The notes: generated by a model not told the origin, from the sequence alone. Shown: positions 15,186 to 23,909, counted from the first letter of the stretch. The stretch is DNA of 44,503 nt from Candidatus Limnocylindria bacterium (GCA_030146365.1 JASLBU010000011.1:1-44503), one strand, 5' to 3'. A program made the numbers and translations.

Positions 15186-16226
15186 ATGCCGTACCAGTTG
15201 CCGCCGCATCCGAGGACTGCGCGCCGCGCCCGGATCGCAGAGCGGGTCACGTTCGCCCTCGCCGCGGTGCTGGTCACCCTGACCGCCTATCTCGCATACG
15301 TCGGATACGAGGGCTCCCGCCAGCTCACCGATGCGCCCGGACCCACCACCGACTGTCGCACCCCAGCGGCGCTGGGGTGGCCATACGAGGCAGTCAACTA
15401 CGACGCGGGGTCGGACGCGCGGCTCGCAGCGGAACCAGACCCCGCGGCGTGCACGTCCACCGGCGCCCTGGCCGGTAGCGGCGTCACGGGCCCGGGCAAC
15501 CTCGGCCTTGCCGGATGGTACGTCCCGAACCAGGAGGCGGATCCGGCCGGCCCGACGGTGGTGCTCGTCCACGGCTGGGGCAGCAACAAGAGCCAGATGC
15601 TCGATCGAGCGCAGCTGCTGCGCGGCACGTACAACCTGCTGCTCGTGGATCTGCGGAACCACGGGCAGAGCGCCGAGGCGCCGACCACCCAGGGCGTGCG
15701 CGAGGCCGGCGATCTCGCCGCCATGCTGGACTGGCTGGAGACGGAAAAGGCCCCCGAGCGCGTCGCGATGCTGGGCGTCTCCATGGGCGGCGCGACGGCG
15801 CTGGCCACGGCGGCGCGAGACGACCGCATCGACGCGCTCATCGTCGAATCGACCCACGCCACGCTGTCCAACGCCATCCAGGCACGGCTGGACCGCGCCG
15901 GCTACCCGTTGTCGATGCCCGCGAGCTGGGCGGTTCTGCTCGGCACGCTCCTGCGCACCGGCGAGGACACGACCTCGATCGATCCGCTTGCCATCGTCCA
16001 CGCGCTGGGCGAACGGCCGCTCCTGCTGGTGTACGGCGGGCGGGACGCATCGATCGGGGCCACCGACCCGGCGGATCTCCGCGACGCGGCGAAGGCGGCC
16101 GGAGTTCCTGTGGAGCTCGAGGTCTGCGCCGATGCGGGGCACGCAGGCTCACCCGAGGCGTGCCCCGGGGACTACGCCGCCTGGGTGCTAGGCTTCCTCG
16201 ACCGGACGATCCGGGTCGGCCGCTGA
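15186..16226 (+). CDS. Membrane-anchored alpha/beta hydrolase
   Basis: A 346-residue protein. One membrane helix lies at about residues 20-43. It is followed by an extracytoplasmic alpha/beta hydrolase with oxyanion motif LVHGWGSNKSQ, nucleophile Ser199 in GVSMGG, and catalytic His in DAGHAGS. It is of the dienelactone-hydrolase/BAAT-like type. Substrate unknown. A TATACT box lies at 15170-15175, 10 nt before the ATG. Confidence 0.88.
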   Translation: MPYQLPPHPRTARRARIAERVTFALAAVLVTLTAYLAYVGYEGSRQLTDAPGPTTDCRTPAALGWPYEAVNYDAGSDARLAAEPDPAACTSTGALAGSGVTGPGNLGLAGWYVPNQEADPAGPTVVLVHGWGSNKSQMLDRAQLLRGTYNLLLVDLRNHGQSAEAPTTQGVREAGDLAAMLDWLETEKAPERVAMLGVSMGGATALATAARDDRIDALIVESTHATLSNAIQARLDRAGYPLSMPASWAVLLGTLLRTGEDTTSIDPLAIVHALGERPLLLVYGGRDASIGATDPADLRDAAKAAGVPVELEVCADAGHAGSPEACPGDYAAWVLGFLDRTIRVGR

Positions 16227-16291
16227 CCGTCTGCCCACCCACGATATCGATGCCGCGACCGCCCGCGGCCGCGCAACGAGGTACCGCAGCC

Positions 16292-17926
16292 ATGACCGTC
16301 GCACCTTCAGAGGCGGATGCCCGATTCGATCGAACCATCGACCGGTGGTTCCGCGACCAACTCCGGATGCACCCGGAGGTCGCCACCTTCTTCGGCCTTC
16401 ATGATCGTGACGGCGAACTGGGCTCCGGCGGCCGCGACGCGGTGGACGAGGAGATCGAGTTCTATCGCTCCACGATCGACGAGCTCTCCGGGATCGACCC
16501 CGCGCAGCTGACCCCCGAGCGGGCGCTCGACCGCGACCTGGCGATTCACCAGGCGCGCCTCGGGCTGTACTGGCAGTCCGAATACCGCCCTTGGGCCGGG
16601 TCGTCTGGAGCGGCAGGACACATCGGCGAGGCGCTGTTCCCCCTCTTCACCCGCGACTTCGCCCCGCTGCGGGATCGGCTGGCGAGCATCACCGAGCGGC
16701 TCGAGGCGGCGCCGCGGTTCCTGGAGGAGAGCCGGGAACGTGTGACCGACCCGGTGCCGCTGTGGGCCGAGATCGACATCGAGTCGACGGAGCAGCTCCC
16801 GGGCTTCCTCGACACGATCCTGTCGGCGGCACGCGCCGAGGCCGGCGACGACAGGGGGAACGAGCGCCTGGCGGCGGCCATCGAGGCGACCGGAGCCGCC
16901 CTGGAGCAGCACGCGGCGTGGCTGCGGACCGACGTGCTGCCGCGTGCCACCGCGGACTGGAGCGCCGGTCGCGAGCGATTCGAGGAGATGGTCCGGCTGC
17001 GGGAGCTGGAGGCCGACGCAGACGAGATCCTCGCCGTGGGCGAGGAGCTGCTGGTGAGCGAGAAGGCGGCGCGCGACGCCCTGCTGCCCGACATCGAACC
17101 GGGCGCATCGCCTGAGGAGGTGGCCGACGTTGTCAAGAACGACCACGCCGCCTCGTTCGCCGAGTCCCTGGTGGAGTACCGCGCGTCCATGGATCGAGCG
17201 CGTGCGTTCGTGGTCGAGCACGACCTCGCCACTCCCCCCGAGGAGGACCACCTCAACGTCATCGAGACGCCGTCGTTCATCCGGCACCTCATCCCGTTCG
17301 CGGCGTACTACGAGCCGGCGAAGTTCGATCCCGCGCCGGTGGGCACGTACATCGTCACGCCGCCCTCGTCCCCCGAGATGATGCGGGAGCACAATCGAGC
17401 GTCGATCAGCAACACGAGCGTCCACGAGGCATACCCGGGCCACCACCTGCAGCTGAGCGCCGCGATCACGAACCCGAGCCTCGTTCGCCTCTTCTCCGGC
17501 GCCCCGGAGTTCGCCGAGGGATGGGCGTTCTACTGCGAGCGGATGATGAAGGAAGCCGGCTTCGACGACACGCCCAAGGGCTGGTACATCGTCCACACCG
17601 ACGCGATCTGGCGGGCGACCCGCATCATCCTCGACGTCTCGCTCCACCGCGGGCTCATCGGCTTCGACGAGGCGGTCGACCGGCTGGTCGCCGAAACGGG
17701 CTTCGAGCGGCCGGCCGCGCTGGCGGAGGTGAAGCGCTACACCTCCACCCCGACGTACCAGCTCTCGTACCTCTTCGGCCGGCACATGATCGAGAAGCTC
17801 AAGGCCGACGTGGAGAAGCGCGAGGGACGGAACTTCAGCGTCAAGCGCTTCCACGACACGCTCCTCTACGGTGGCACGATGCCGGTGAGCTATGCGCGCC
17901 GACTGTTCGAGGACAGCGCCCGGTGA
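16292..17926 (+). CDS. DUF885 family protein, probable zinc metallopeptidase
   Basis: A 544-residue protein of the usual DUF885 length. The segment VHEAYPGHHLQ with His378, Glu379, His384 and His385 is the family's HExxxxHH-type signature, and GWAFYCERMM downstream provides the conserved Glu. Members are predicted cytoplasmic or exported metallopeptidases; no signal peptide is visible here. The start at 16292 follows a GAGGT; an alternative ATG at 16250 would add 14 residues. The stop overlaps the start of the cyclophilin gene by four bases. Confidence 0.88.
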   Translation: MTVAPSEADARFDRTIDRWFRDQLRMHPEVATFFGLHDRDGELGSGGRDAVDEEIEFYRSTIDELSGIDPAQLTPERALDRDLAIHQARLGLYWQSEYRPWAGSSGAAGHIGEALFPLFTRDFAPLRDRLASITERLEAAPRFLEESRERVTDPVPLWAEIDIESTEQLPGFLDTILSAARAEAGDDRGNERLAAAIEATGAALEQHAAWLRTDVLPRATADWSAGRERFEEMVRLRELEADADEILAVGEELLVSEKAARDALLPDIEPGASPEEVADVVKNDHAASFAESLVEYRASMDRARAFVVEHDLATPPEEDHLNVIETPSFIRHLIPFAAYYEPAKFDPAPVGTYIVTPPSSPEMMREHNRASISNTSVHEAYPGHHLQLSAAITNPSLVRLFSGAPEFAEGWAFYCERMMKEAGFDDTPKGWYIVHTDAIWRATRIILDVSLHRGLIGFDEAVDRLVAETGFERPAALAEVKRYTSTPTYQLSYLFGRHMIEKLKADVEKREGRNFSVKRFHDTLLYGGTMPVSYARRLFEDSAR

Positions 17927-18636
17927 GGCGGCGCGTGGCCGCGGCCGGCGTCGCCGCCATCCTCCTGGCGGCCTGCTCCTCCGAGCCGTCACCGACCCCC
18001 AGGGTCGCCTGCCCGACCGCCCCGCCCACGAGCACCTCGGCGCAGGCGACGCTCGAGGACGCGACGTTCGCGACTGTGACCGTGAGCGGTGCCGTGGACG
18101 GCGAGATCGGGATCGAGCTGTACGGTGATGAGGCACCCTTGGCGACGGCCAACTTCGTCGCCCTCGCCCGCTGTGGCTTCTATGACGGCGTCACCTTTCA
18201 TCGGGTCCTGTCCGGCTTCGTCATCCAGGCGGGCGACCCGCAGACCCGGGAGAACCGCGGCGACTTCGAGGCACTCGGGACCGGCGGTCCGGGATACTCG
18301 TTCGATATCGAGCCACCGGCTGACGGGCTCCGGTACGACGCGTACGTGGTGGCGATGGCGAACAACGGCCGCACGAACGGCAGCCAGTTCTTCATCGACC
18401 TCGTCGACCTGGACCAGCAGCTGCGCGCCGTTGGCATCTACACGATCTTCGGCCGCGCGGTGAGCGGCACTGACATCGTGGACGCCATCGGCGCGGTGCC
18501 GGTCAACGACCCGCGCGTCGGTCTGCCGCTCGACCCGGTCGTCATCGAGTCGATCGTGATCTCGAACCAGAGCGGCCCGGAGGCATCCGGGCGACGGCTG
18601 AGCCGGCAAACCGCTTTGCAATATAAAGGAATCTAA
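17923..18636 (+). CDS. Cyclophilin-type peptidyl-prolyl isomerase, lipoprotein
   Basis: A 237-residue protein. It has a signal peptide with lipobox LLAAC (Cys18), a short Pro/Thr linker, then a cyclophilin domain with FHRVLSGFVIQAGDP and GSQFFI, which include the catalytic Arg and the Gln/Phe of the active site. It should help fold exported proteins at the outer face of the membrane. The start is a GTG inside the stop of the DUF885 gene. The last 15 residues (RRLSRQTALQYKGI) run past the domain into AT-richer sequence and are probably disordered. Confidence 0.92.
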   Translation: MRRRVAAAGVAAILLAACSSEPSPTPRVACPTAPPTSTSAQATLEDATFATVTVSGAVDGEIGIELYGDEAPLATANFVALARCGFYDGVTFHRVLSGFVIQAGDPQTRENRGDFEALGTGGPGYSFDIEPPADGLRYDAYVVAMANNGRTNGSQFFIDLVDLDQQLRAVGIYTIFGRAVSGTDIVDAIGAVPVNDPRVGLPLDPVVIESIVISNQSGPEASGRRLSRQTALQYKGI

Positions 18637-18649
18637 ACCTCCGAAACCC

Positions 18650-18678
18650 TTGTCGGACGGGCACTCGCGGTTTATTCT
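18650..18678 (+). promoter_or_regulatory. Sigma-70-type promoter of the candidate small RNA
   Basis: A TTGTCG -35 element (18650-18655) is followed by a 17-bp spacer and a TATTCT -10 element (18673-18678). This is one of the closest matches to the consensus in the window. The predicted start at about 18685 coincides with the 5' strand of the long-range stem that closes the structured RNA. Confidence 0.6.
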
Positions 18679-18684
18679 TTTGAG

Positions 18685-18830
18685 GCTGTTCGCACAGCGA
18701 TTCACTACTGGTCGCAAGGCCATGGGTAGGTTAGGGTTAGGGTAGTGCGGGAAACCGTGCGTGAAAGATGCCCTTGCGATTAGCGAATCCGGCAGCACTG
18801 GAGGCCCCCGCTTCGGCGGGGGCCTCCGCT
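18685..18830 (+). ncRNA. Candidate structured small RNA of unknown class (about 145 nt)
   Basis: This non-coding segment lies between a promoter and a terminator hairpin. Seen by eye: GCTG+TTCGC (18685-18693) can pair with GCGAA (18783-18787) and CAGC (18793-18796), closing the molecule with a bulge. Inside it, CACTAC (18703-18708) pairs with GTAGTG (18742-18747). Nested in that is TGGTC-GCAA-GGCCA (18709-18722), a GNRA hairpin. Next comes CGG-GAAA-CCG (18748-18757), another GNRA hairpin. A GGGTAGGTTAGGGTTAGGG tract sits in the core. It does not match my memory of SRP RNA, tmRNA, RNase P RNA or common riboswitches. The boundaries are estimates. Confidence 0.55.
18800..18827 (+). terminator. 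Strong hairpin ending the candidate small RNA
   Basis: A perfect 12-bp stem (GGAGGCCCCCGC / GCGGGGGCCTCC) has a UUCG tetraloop closed by C-G, the most stable type. No T-run follows, so it may need a factor or act mainly to protect the 3' end. It ends the structured region. Confidence 0.75.
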
Positions 18831-19021
18831 CGTGTTCAGCCCCGAGCCGCTTGTGCGTCCGTTGACGTGCGGAGTGTGGCCGTCGTGTGTCCCGTCGGGT
18901 ACGATGCGCGTCGCGGTGGACCGCCACCGCAAAAAGAATGCAGCCTCTCGCACACGGATGGAACGCGACATCACCGGGATGTCGTGGTCCTCGGGGGGTG
19001 ACCGACGAACCAGGGACGCGT
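18828..19021. other. Gene-free stretch before tRNA-Arg
   Basis: I find no convincing coding frame here. A weak -10-like TACGAT is present near 18899-18904 with only a poor -35 match, and may drive the tRNA. Nothing else stands out. Confidence 0.4.
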
Positions 19022-19097
19022 GCGCCGGTAGCTCAGTGGATAGAGCGTCGGCCTCCGGAGCCGAAGGTCGCAGGTTCGAATCCTGTCCGGCGCGCCA
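19022..19097 (+). tRNA. tRNA-Arg (anticodon CCG)
   Basis: A 76-nt cloverleaf with encoded CCA. The acceptor is GCGCCGG/CCGGCGC with discriminator G. The D arm is GCTCAGTGGATAGAGC. The anticodon arm is TCGGC-CTCCGGA-GCCGA, with CCG at 19055-19057. The T arm is GCAGGTTCGAATCCTGT. It decodes CGG, a frequent codon in this GC-rich genome. Confidence 0.97.
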
Positions 19098-19217
19098 ACA
19101 CGCGACATCGAACCGGGTCACCGACGCCGTGCGAGGCGGCATCGGCCCAGCGGAAACGTCTCGTCGGTCGGTTGGACTACACGCCGCACTTGTGACGCGG
19201 CCATGGAGGAGGAGACA

Positions 19218-20282
19218 TTGAAGCACCTGCGACTTCTGGCAGTGCTCACCGCGATGATGCTGTTCGTGGTGGCCTGCAGCGGCAGTGGGGCATCGCCCGC
19301 CGCCGGTGAGAGCGAAGAGGCGGACGCCAGCTCGGGGGCCAGCGAGCCGGCCGAGAGCGAGACCGCCGGTGGAGAGGACCCCGAGGAGCTCGTGATCGGG
19401 TTCGTGCCGTCGAGCGAGGCCGGCGCCCTCGTCGAGGACATCGAGCCGCTCGCCGAGTACCTCTCCGAGGAGCTCGGGATCCCCGTGGAGGGCATCGTCT
19501 CGAACGACTACACCGGGCTCGTGACGGCGATGGAGACCGGCCAGGCGCACATCGGCGCGCTGCCACCGTTCGGCCTCCTGCAGGCGATCGAGCGTGCGGA
19601 CGCCGAGGTCATCCTCCAGTCGGAGCGCTTCGGCTCGGGCACGTATCACACCCAGTTCTTCACGAACGAGCCCGACAAGTACTGCGAGGACGAGCCCGAG
19701 GAGAACGTCCGCATCGTCGAGGACGAGGAGGTCACGTACCTCAACTGCAACGGCACGGCTCGCGCCATGGAGGACACTCCGGAAGGCCCGATCGGTATCG
19801 AGGCGCTGGGCAACCTCGAGCCGGGGACCACGGTGTCCTTCGTGGAGGCGACGTCGGCGTCCGGGTACATCTTCCCGGCCACCGTGCTGCTGACGCAGGG
19901 AATCGATCCCGAGGCCGACGTCGAGCCGCTCTTCGCCGGCAGCCACGACGCCTCGGTCATCGCCGTGTGCGAGGGCCAGGCCGAGGTTGGCGTCAGCTTC
20001 GACGACGCCCGGACCGTCGCCACCAGCGACTGCCCGATCGCCGAGGATGTCGTCGTCTTCGCCTACGGACCTGAGATCCCGAACGACGGGATTGCGGTCT
20101 CGGGAGACCTGTCGGATGACCTGCAGCAGCAGATCGCCGACGCCATGATGGCCTACGCGGAGACCGAGGAGGGGGCCGAGGTCCTCGATTCGATCTACCA
20201 GATCACGGCCTTCACCGAGCCGAACCTCGAGGCGCTCGAGATCGTTCGACAGGCCGTCGACGAGCTCGGCTTCGAAGGGTAG
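19218..20282 (+). CDS. phnD: Phosphonate/phosphite/phosphate ABC transporter, substrate-binding lipoprotein
   Basis: A 354-residue lipoprotein with lipobox VVAC (Cys20) and a 35-residue acidic/Ser linker, followed by a PhnD-type periplasmic-binding fold. Motifs: IGFVPSSEAGALVEDIEPLA, NDYTGLVTAMETGQAHIGAL, and SASGYIFPA. The TTG at 19218 is chosen over the ATG at 19203, because GGAGGAGGAG lies just before the TTG and would otherwise be coded as an acidic stretch ahead of the signal peptide. It captures a phosphorus oxyanion at the outer membrane face and hands it to PhnE. No C-P lyase gene is nearby, so phosphite or phosphate is as likely a ligand as phosphonate. Confidence 0.9.
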   Translation: MKHLRLLAVLTAMMLFVVACSGSGASPAAGESEEADASSGASEPAESETAGGEDPEELVIGFVPSSEAGALVEDIEPLAEYLSEELGIPVEGIVSNDYTGLVTAMETGQAHIGALPPFGLLQAIERADAEVILQSERFGSGTYHTQFFTNEPDKYCEDEPEENVRIVEDEEVTYLNCNGTARAMEDTPEGPIGIEALGNLEPGTTVSFVEATSASGYIFPATVLLTQGIDPEADVEPLFAGSHDASVIAVCEGQAEVGVSFDDARTVATSDCPIAEDVVVFAYGPEIPNDGIAVSGDLSDDLQQQIADAMMAYAETEEGAEVLDSIYQITAFTEPNLEALEIVRQAVDELGFEG

Positions 20283-20296
20283 CCACGAGTGACGGA

Positions 20297-20320
20297 GCGG
20301 GGCCCGGCAACGGGTCCCGC
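20297..20320 (+). promoter_or_regulatory. Intercistronic hairpin between phnD and phnC
   Basis: GCGGGGCCCG and CGGGTCCCGC pair over 10 bp (one G-T) around a GCAA loop. No T-run follows. In many ABC operons such a hairpin after the binding-protein gene protects its message or reduces read-through, so that more binding protein than permease is made. This role is inferred. Confidence 0.65.
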
Positions 20321-20347
20321 TTCGCACTTCCAGCCATCAGCCCGCCC

Positions 20348-21133
20348 ATGATCCGCTTCGAGAACGCGTCGGTCACGTATCCCGGCGGCGTTCACGCCCT
20401 CAAAGAGCTGACCCTGGACATCCCGGATGGGCAGATGATGGTCATCGTCGGCCTGTCCGGGGCGGGCAAGTCCACCTTGATCCGCGCCATCAACGGACTG
20501 GTTCCCCTGACCTCGGGGGACATCACCATCGACGGCGTCAGCGTCCGCAACGCCCGTGGCCCACAGCTGCGCGAGCTTCGCTCGAAGATCGGCATGATCT
20601 TCCAGACGTTCAACCTCGTGAGGCGGACGTCGGTCCTCAACAACGTCCTCATGGGCCGCCTCCACAGCACCGGGACCTTCCGTTCACTGATGGGCTGGTA
20701 CCGGGCCGAGGACATGGAGATCGCGATGCGTGCGCTCGAGCGGGTCGACATCGTCGAAAAGGCCTACGTTCGTGCCGCCAATCTGTCCGGCGGGCAGCAG
20801 CAGCGCGTCGGGATTGCCAGGGCTTTGGCCCAGGAACCGAAGATTCTCCTGGCCGATGAGCCCGTCGCCAGCCTGGACCCACCCACGAGCCACGTCGTCA
20901 TGCGCGACCTGCAGCGGATCAACCGCGACCTCGGCATCACCACCATCGTGAACCTCCACTTCCTGGACCTGGCCAAGGTCTACGGCGAGCGGATCATCGG
21001 CCTGCGCGGCGGTGAGCTGGTGTACGACGGCACGGGGGCCGAGGCCGACGAGAACGTGTTCCGCGACATCTACGGCCGCTCCCTCACCGCCGACGACCTG
21101 ATGGGCGAGCCGACCCGCGCCGTCGCCGTATGA
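20348..21133 (+). CDS. phnC: Phosphonate-type ABC transporter, ATP-binding protein
   Basis: A 261-residue ATPase. Walker A GLSGAGKST (35-43), Q-loop MIFQTFNLV, signature LSGGQQQRV, Walker B ILLADEP and a switch His (NLHF) are all present. The sequence from GMIFQTFNLV to LMGRLHSTG is typical of PhnC. The stop overlaps the ATG of the first permease gene. Confidence 0.93.
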   Translation: MIRFENASVTYPGGVHALKELTLDIPDGQMMVIVGLSGAGKSTLIRAINGLVPLTSGDITIDGVSVRNARGPQLRELRSKIGMIFQTFNLVRRTSVLNNVLMGRLHSTGTFRSLMGWYRAEDMEIAMRALERVDIVEKAYVRAANLSGGQQQRVGIARALAQEPKILLADEPVASLDPPTSHVVMRDLQRINRDLGITTIVNLHFLDLAKVYGERIIGLRGGELVYDGTGAEADENVFRDIYGRSLTADDLMGEPTRAVAV

Positions 21134-21939
21134 CCTCCTCCGCGGGGCACGGCACCTCGCGGCCAGCCAAGCCCGGATCATCGCCGGCCGTCCCGATCGG
21201 GGTCCTCGTCTTCTTCGCGATCACCTGGCTGTCCGTGAGCAGGGAGTTCGGCATCGGGCTGGACGTCGGCGAAATCATCGAGGACTTCACGCGCGGCGCC
21301 GGCATCCTCGGCGAGCTTCTCACTCCCAACTGGGGCTTCCTGCCGCGCACCTTCGAGCCGATGCTGGAGACCTTCCAGATGGCGGTCCTCGCGTCGGCCA
21401 TCGGCTGTGCGGTCGCGCTGCCGATCGCGTTCCTCGCCTCGCGCGTCACGGCGCCCAACGCCGCCACCTACCTGGCCAACCGGTCGGTCCTCAGCGTCGT
21501 CCGTGCGATCCCTGACTTCCTCTATGCCCTGATCTTCGTGTCCGCGGTGGGCGTCGGACCACTTCCCGGCGTGGCGGCGCTGATCCTGTTCAACATCGGC
21601 GTCGTCGCCAAGCTCCTGTCGGAGACGGTGGACGGCATCGACACCGGTCCGATCGAGGCCGCGAGGGCCGGCGGCGGCAATCGGACGCAGACGGTCCGCT
21701 GGGCGGTGCTGCCGCAGGTGCTCCCCAACTACGTCGCGTACTCGCTCTACACCTTCGAGCTGAACATCCGGGCTTCCGCGGTCCTCGGAATCGTCGGCGC
21801 CGGAGGCATCGGCAACCAGCTCTTCACGCAGTACCGCTTCTTCAACTGGAGCAACGTCTCGGTCATCGTCCTCGAGCTCTTCGTCTTCGTGTTCTTCATC
21901 GAGCTCGTCTCGATCTGGCTGCGGCGGAGGCTCGTGTGA
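21130..21939 (+). CDS. phnE: Phosphonate-type ABC transporter, permease 1
   Basis: A 269-residue integral membrane protein with about six helices. The cytoplasmic coupling loop IEAARAGGGNRTQTVRWAVL and GIVGAGGIGNQLF are the EAA region and the following helix of PhnE. Both ends overlap neighbouring genes by four bases, so translation is coupled. It should form a heterodimer with the second permease. Confidence 0.92.
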   Translation: MTSSAGHGTSRPAKPGSSPAVPIGVLVFFAITWLSVSREFGIGLDVGEIIEDFTRGAGILGELLTPNWGFLPRTFEPMLETFQMAVLASAIGCAVALPIAFLASRVTAPNAATYLANRSVLSVVRAIPDFLYALIFVSAVGVGPLPGVAALILFNIGVVAKLLSETVDGIDTGPIEAARAGGGNRTQTVRWAVLPQVLPNYVAYSLYTFELNIRASAVLGIVGAGGIGNQLFTQYRFFNWSNVSVIVLELFVFVFFIELVSIWLRRRLV

Positions 21940-22841
21940 CGCGGTCGGCCGATGGCGCTCGCCCGACGCGTCCGCCACGCACCAAGCGGAACCTCGCGCT
22001 GCTGGGCACCGCCGCGCTGGTGGCGTGGGCGGCGCTCACGCTGGAGTACGACCCGGGCCGCATTCTGGATCTGCCGGGCGGGTTGGGCCGGATCTTCTAC
22101 GAGATGTTCCTGGAGGACGGGCCGGACTGGACCTACTTCCCGAATGCGATGGACGCGATGATCGAGTCCCTGCAGATCGCCTGGGTGGGAACCGTCATCG
22201 GCGCGGTGATCTCCCTGCCGCTCGGGTTCTTCGGCGCGAAGAACGTCTCCAGCGGCGCGGCCTCGAACGTCATGCGCCAGATCCTCAACGCGATCCGCGC
22301 CTTCCCGGAGGTCGTCCTCGCCATCGCGATCTTCATTCCGATCGCCGGCCTCGGCCCGGTGCCGGGAGCGCTGGCGATCGGCCTGCACTCGGTCGGCACC
22401 CTCGGGAAGCTGACGGCGGAGGTGATCGAGGGCATCGATCCCGGACCCGTCGAGGCGGCGCGCGCGGCGGGTGGACGGTCCCTCCAGATCCAGCGGTGGG
22501 GGGTCCTGCCCCAGGTGCTGCCCGAGGTCGTGGCGTTCTGGCTCTACCGGTTCGAGATCAACATCCGGGCGGCGGCGATCCTCGGGATCGTCGGCGCCGG
22601 CGGGATCGGGTTCCTGCTGTCGGAGACGATTCGCTTCACGCGATTCCCCCAGGCGGGGATGGCGGTCATCGTCGTCGTGGTGGCCACCATCGCGGTCGAC
22701 ACCGTCTCCGGATGGGTGCGCCGCCGCATCATCGAGGGTGCCGACGCGCGCCGCATCACCGAGGCGGAGGAGCTCATCGACCCGCAGGCAGCAGACCTCC
22801 ATCGCGGTGGGGGCGCCAAGGCCGACAGCGACGCCGGCTAG
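21936..22841 (+). CDS. phnE: Phosphonate-type ABC transporter, permease 2
   Basis: A 301-residue paralogue of the preceding permease, with the same coupling loop (VEAARAAGGRSLQIQRWGVL) and GIVGAGGIGFLL. The GTG start lies in the preceding stop codon. A C-terminal cytoplasmic tail of about 40 residues follows the last helix. Its stop overlaps that of the convergent EamA gene by four bases. Confidence 0.92.
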   Translation: MTRSADGARPTRPPRTKRNLALLGTAALVAWAALTLEYDPGRILDLPGGLGRIFYEMFLEDGPDWTYFPNAMDAMIESLQIAWVGTVIGAVISLPLGFFGAKNVSSGAASNVMRQILNAIRAFPEVVLAIAIFIPIAGLGPVPGALAIGLHSVGTLGKLTAEVIEGIDPGPVEAARAAGGRSLQIQRWGVLPQVLPEVVAFWLYRFEINIRAAAILGIVGAGGIGFLLSETIRFTRFPQAGMAVIVVVVATIAVDTVSGWVRRRIIEGADARRITEAEELIDPQAADLHRGGGAKADSDAG

Positions 22842-23821
22842 CCCGGGCGGAGGATCTCGCGTCGACGGCGGCCGCGGAGGACCGGCTCGACCTGCACCAC
22901 GGCGGCGCCGGCCGCGGCGAGGAGGAGGCCCAGCAGCTGCAGCGGCGCCAGCCGCTCGGCCAGGAAGACGAGCGCGAGCACCGCGATCTGGATGGTCATC
23001 GTGTTGTTGACGACGCTCGACTCGACCGCGGTCAGGGTCCGCAGGGTGTGGTTCCAGAGCGTGAAGGCGAACGCCGTATTGACGATTGCGAGCCAGCCGA
23101 TGATCAGCCCGCCCGCGAGATCGACCTGCGGCCACCCCTCGATGGCCAGGCCGACGCCGAGCAGGGCCACGGCCCCGACCGCCATGCTGGCGGCGGTGAG
23201 CCCGATCGGACCGCCCAGCCGGCCGATCGCGTCGCGGGCAAGCCCACGCCCGAGGTGCGACGACAGGGCCGCCGCCGTCACACAGATCGCCGCCGCGGCG
23301 AAGCCGACGAGGTCGCCGCTCGCGACCTCGAACGGGCCGAAATAGAGGACGGCTCCGACCATCAGCAGGCCGATGCCGCCGAGCTGCCCCAGCGTGGCGC
23401 GCTCGGATCGGCCCACCAGCGCCATCAGCGCGACCACCGCGGGGATCGACGAGAGGACGAGGCTCACGGCGGTGGCCGGCAGGACCGCGAGCGCGGCGAA
23501 CTGCGCGCCCTGGGCGACCGCCACGAACAGGAGCCCGTAGACCGCGACGCGGCCCGCCAGCCGTGCGGTCATCGGTTCGGCCGTGTGGGCGGCTCGGATG
23601 GCCCGGACTCCGAACGGGAGGAGGAGCGCGGCGGCGAGGGCGTACCGCATCCCGGCGAACGAGATCGGCCGCAGGTCCAGGTCGTCCAGCCCGACCTTCA
23701 CCAGAATCCAGGATGTCGACCACAGGAACGTGACGAGCAACGCCTGGAGGACGGCGACCACATGCCGGCGGGCCGTGCGAGGGTCGGCGAGGACCTTGGT
23801 GGAATCAGTCACGGCTGGCAC
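22838..23821 (-). CDS. EamA/DMT-family transporter
   Basis: A 327-residue protein with ten predicted helices in two EamA repeats. It starts after the N-terminal tail with LLVTFLWSTSWILVKVG, the characteristic first helix; the second repeat includes NTAFAFTLWNHTLRTLTAVE. Such proteins export amino acids or other metabolites; the substrate is not determined. The first GTG (23821) is used, with another GTG four codons on. Confidence 0.9.
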   Translation of the reverse strand: MPAVTDSTKVLADPRTARRHVVAVLQALLVTFLWSTSWILVKVGLDDLDLRPISFAGMRYALAAALLLPFGVRAIRAAHTAEPMTARLAGRVAVYGLLFVAVAQGAQFAALAVLPATAVSLVLSSIPAVVALMALVGRSERATLGQLGGIGLLMVGAVLYFGPFEVASGDLVGFAAAAICVTAAALSSHLGRGLARDAIGRLGGPIGLTAASMAVGAVALLGVGLAIEGWPQVDLAGGLIIGWLAIVNTAFAFTLWNHTLRTLTAVESSVVNNTMTIQIAVLALVFLAERLAPLQLLGLLLAAAGAAVVQVEPVLRGRRRREILRPG

Positions 23822-23909
23822 GCTAGCACGGCTCCGTTGCCACGCGAGGCTGGGTGATCGCTGCGCGGCGCCGGGCCGGTGACCGGATGGGGCGTGGCAT
23901 CATCGCGGC

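Noticed and set aside
16307..18136. A 609-codon antisense frame over the DUF885 and cyclophilin genes
   Set aside because: No domain can be seen in it, and it crosses the two well-supported genes.
18731..18742. TTAGGG units as a telomere-like end
   Set aside because: Only two full units inside a larger structured element; no sign of a chromosome end.
18745..18800. Resemblance of GCGGGAAACCGTGCGTGAAA to a cobalamin riboswitch core
   Set aside because: The B12 box and the required helices are missing, and no coding gene follows within riboswitch range.
21747..23857. Long frames on both strands (about 610 and 658 codons) over phnE and the EamA gene
   Set aside because: Compositional artefacts rich in Arg, Gly and Asp; the membrane-protein frames are the real ones.
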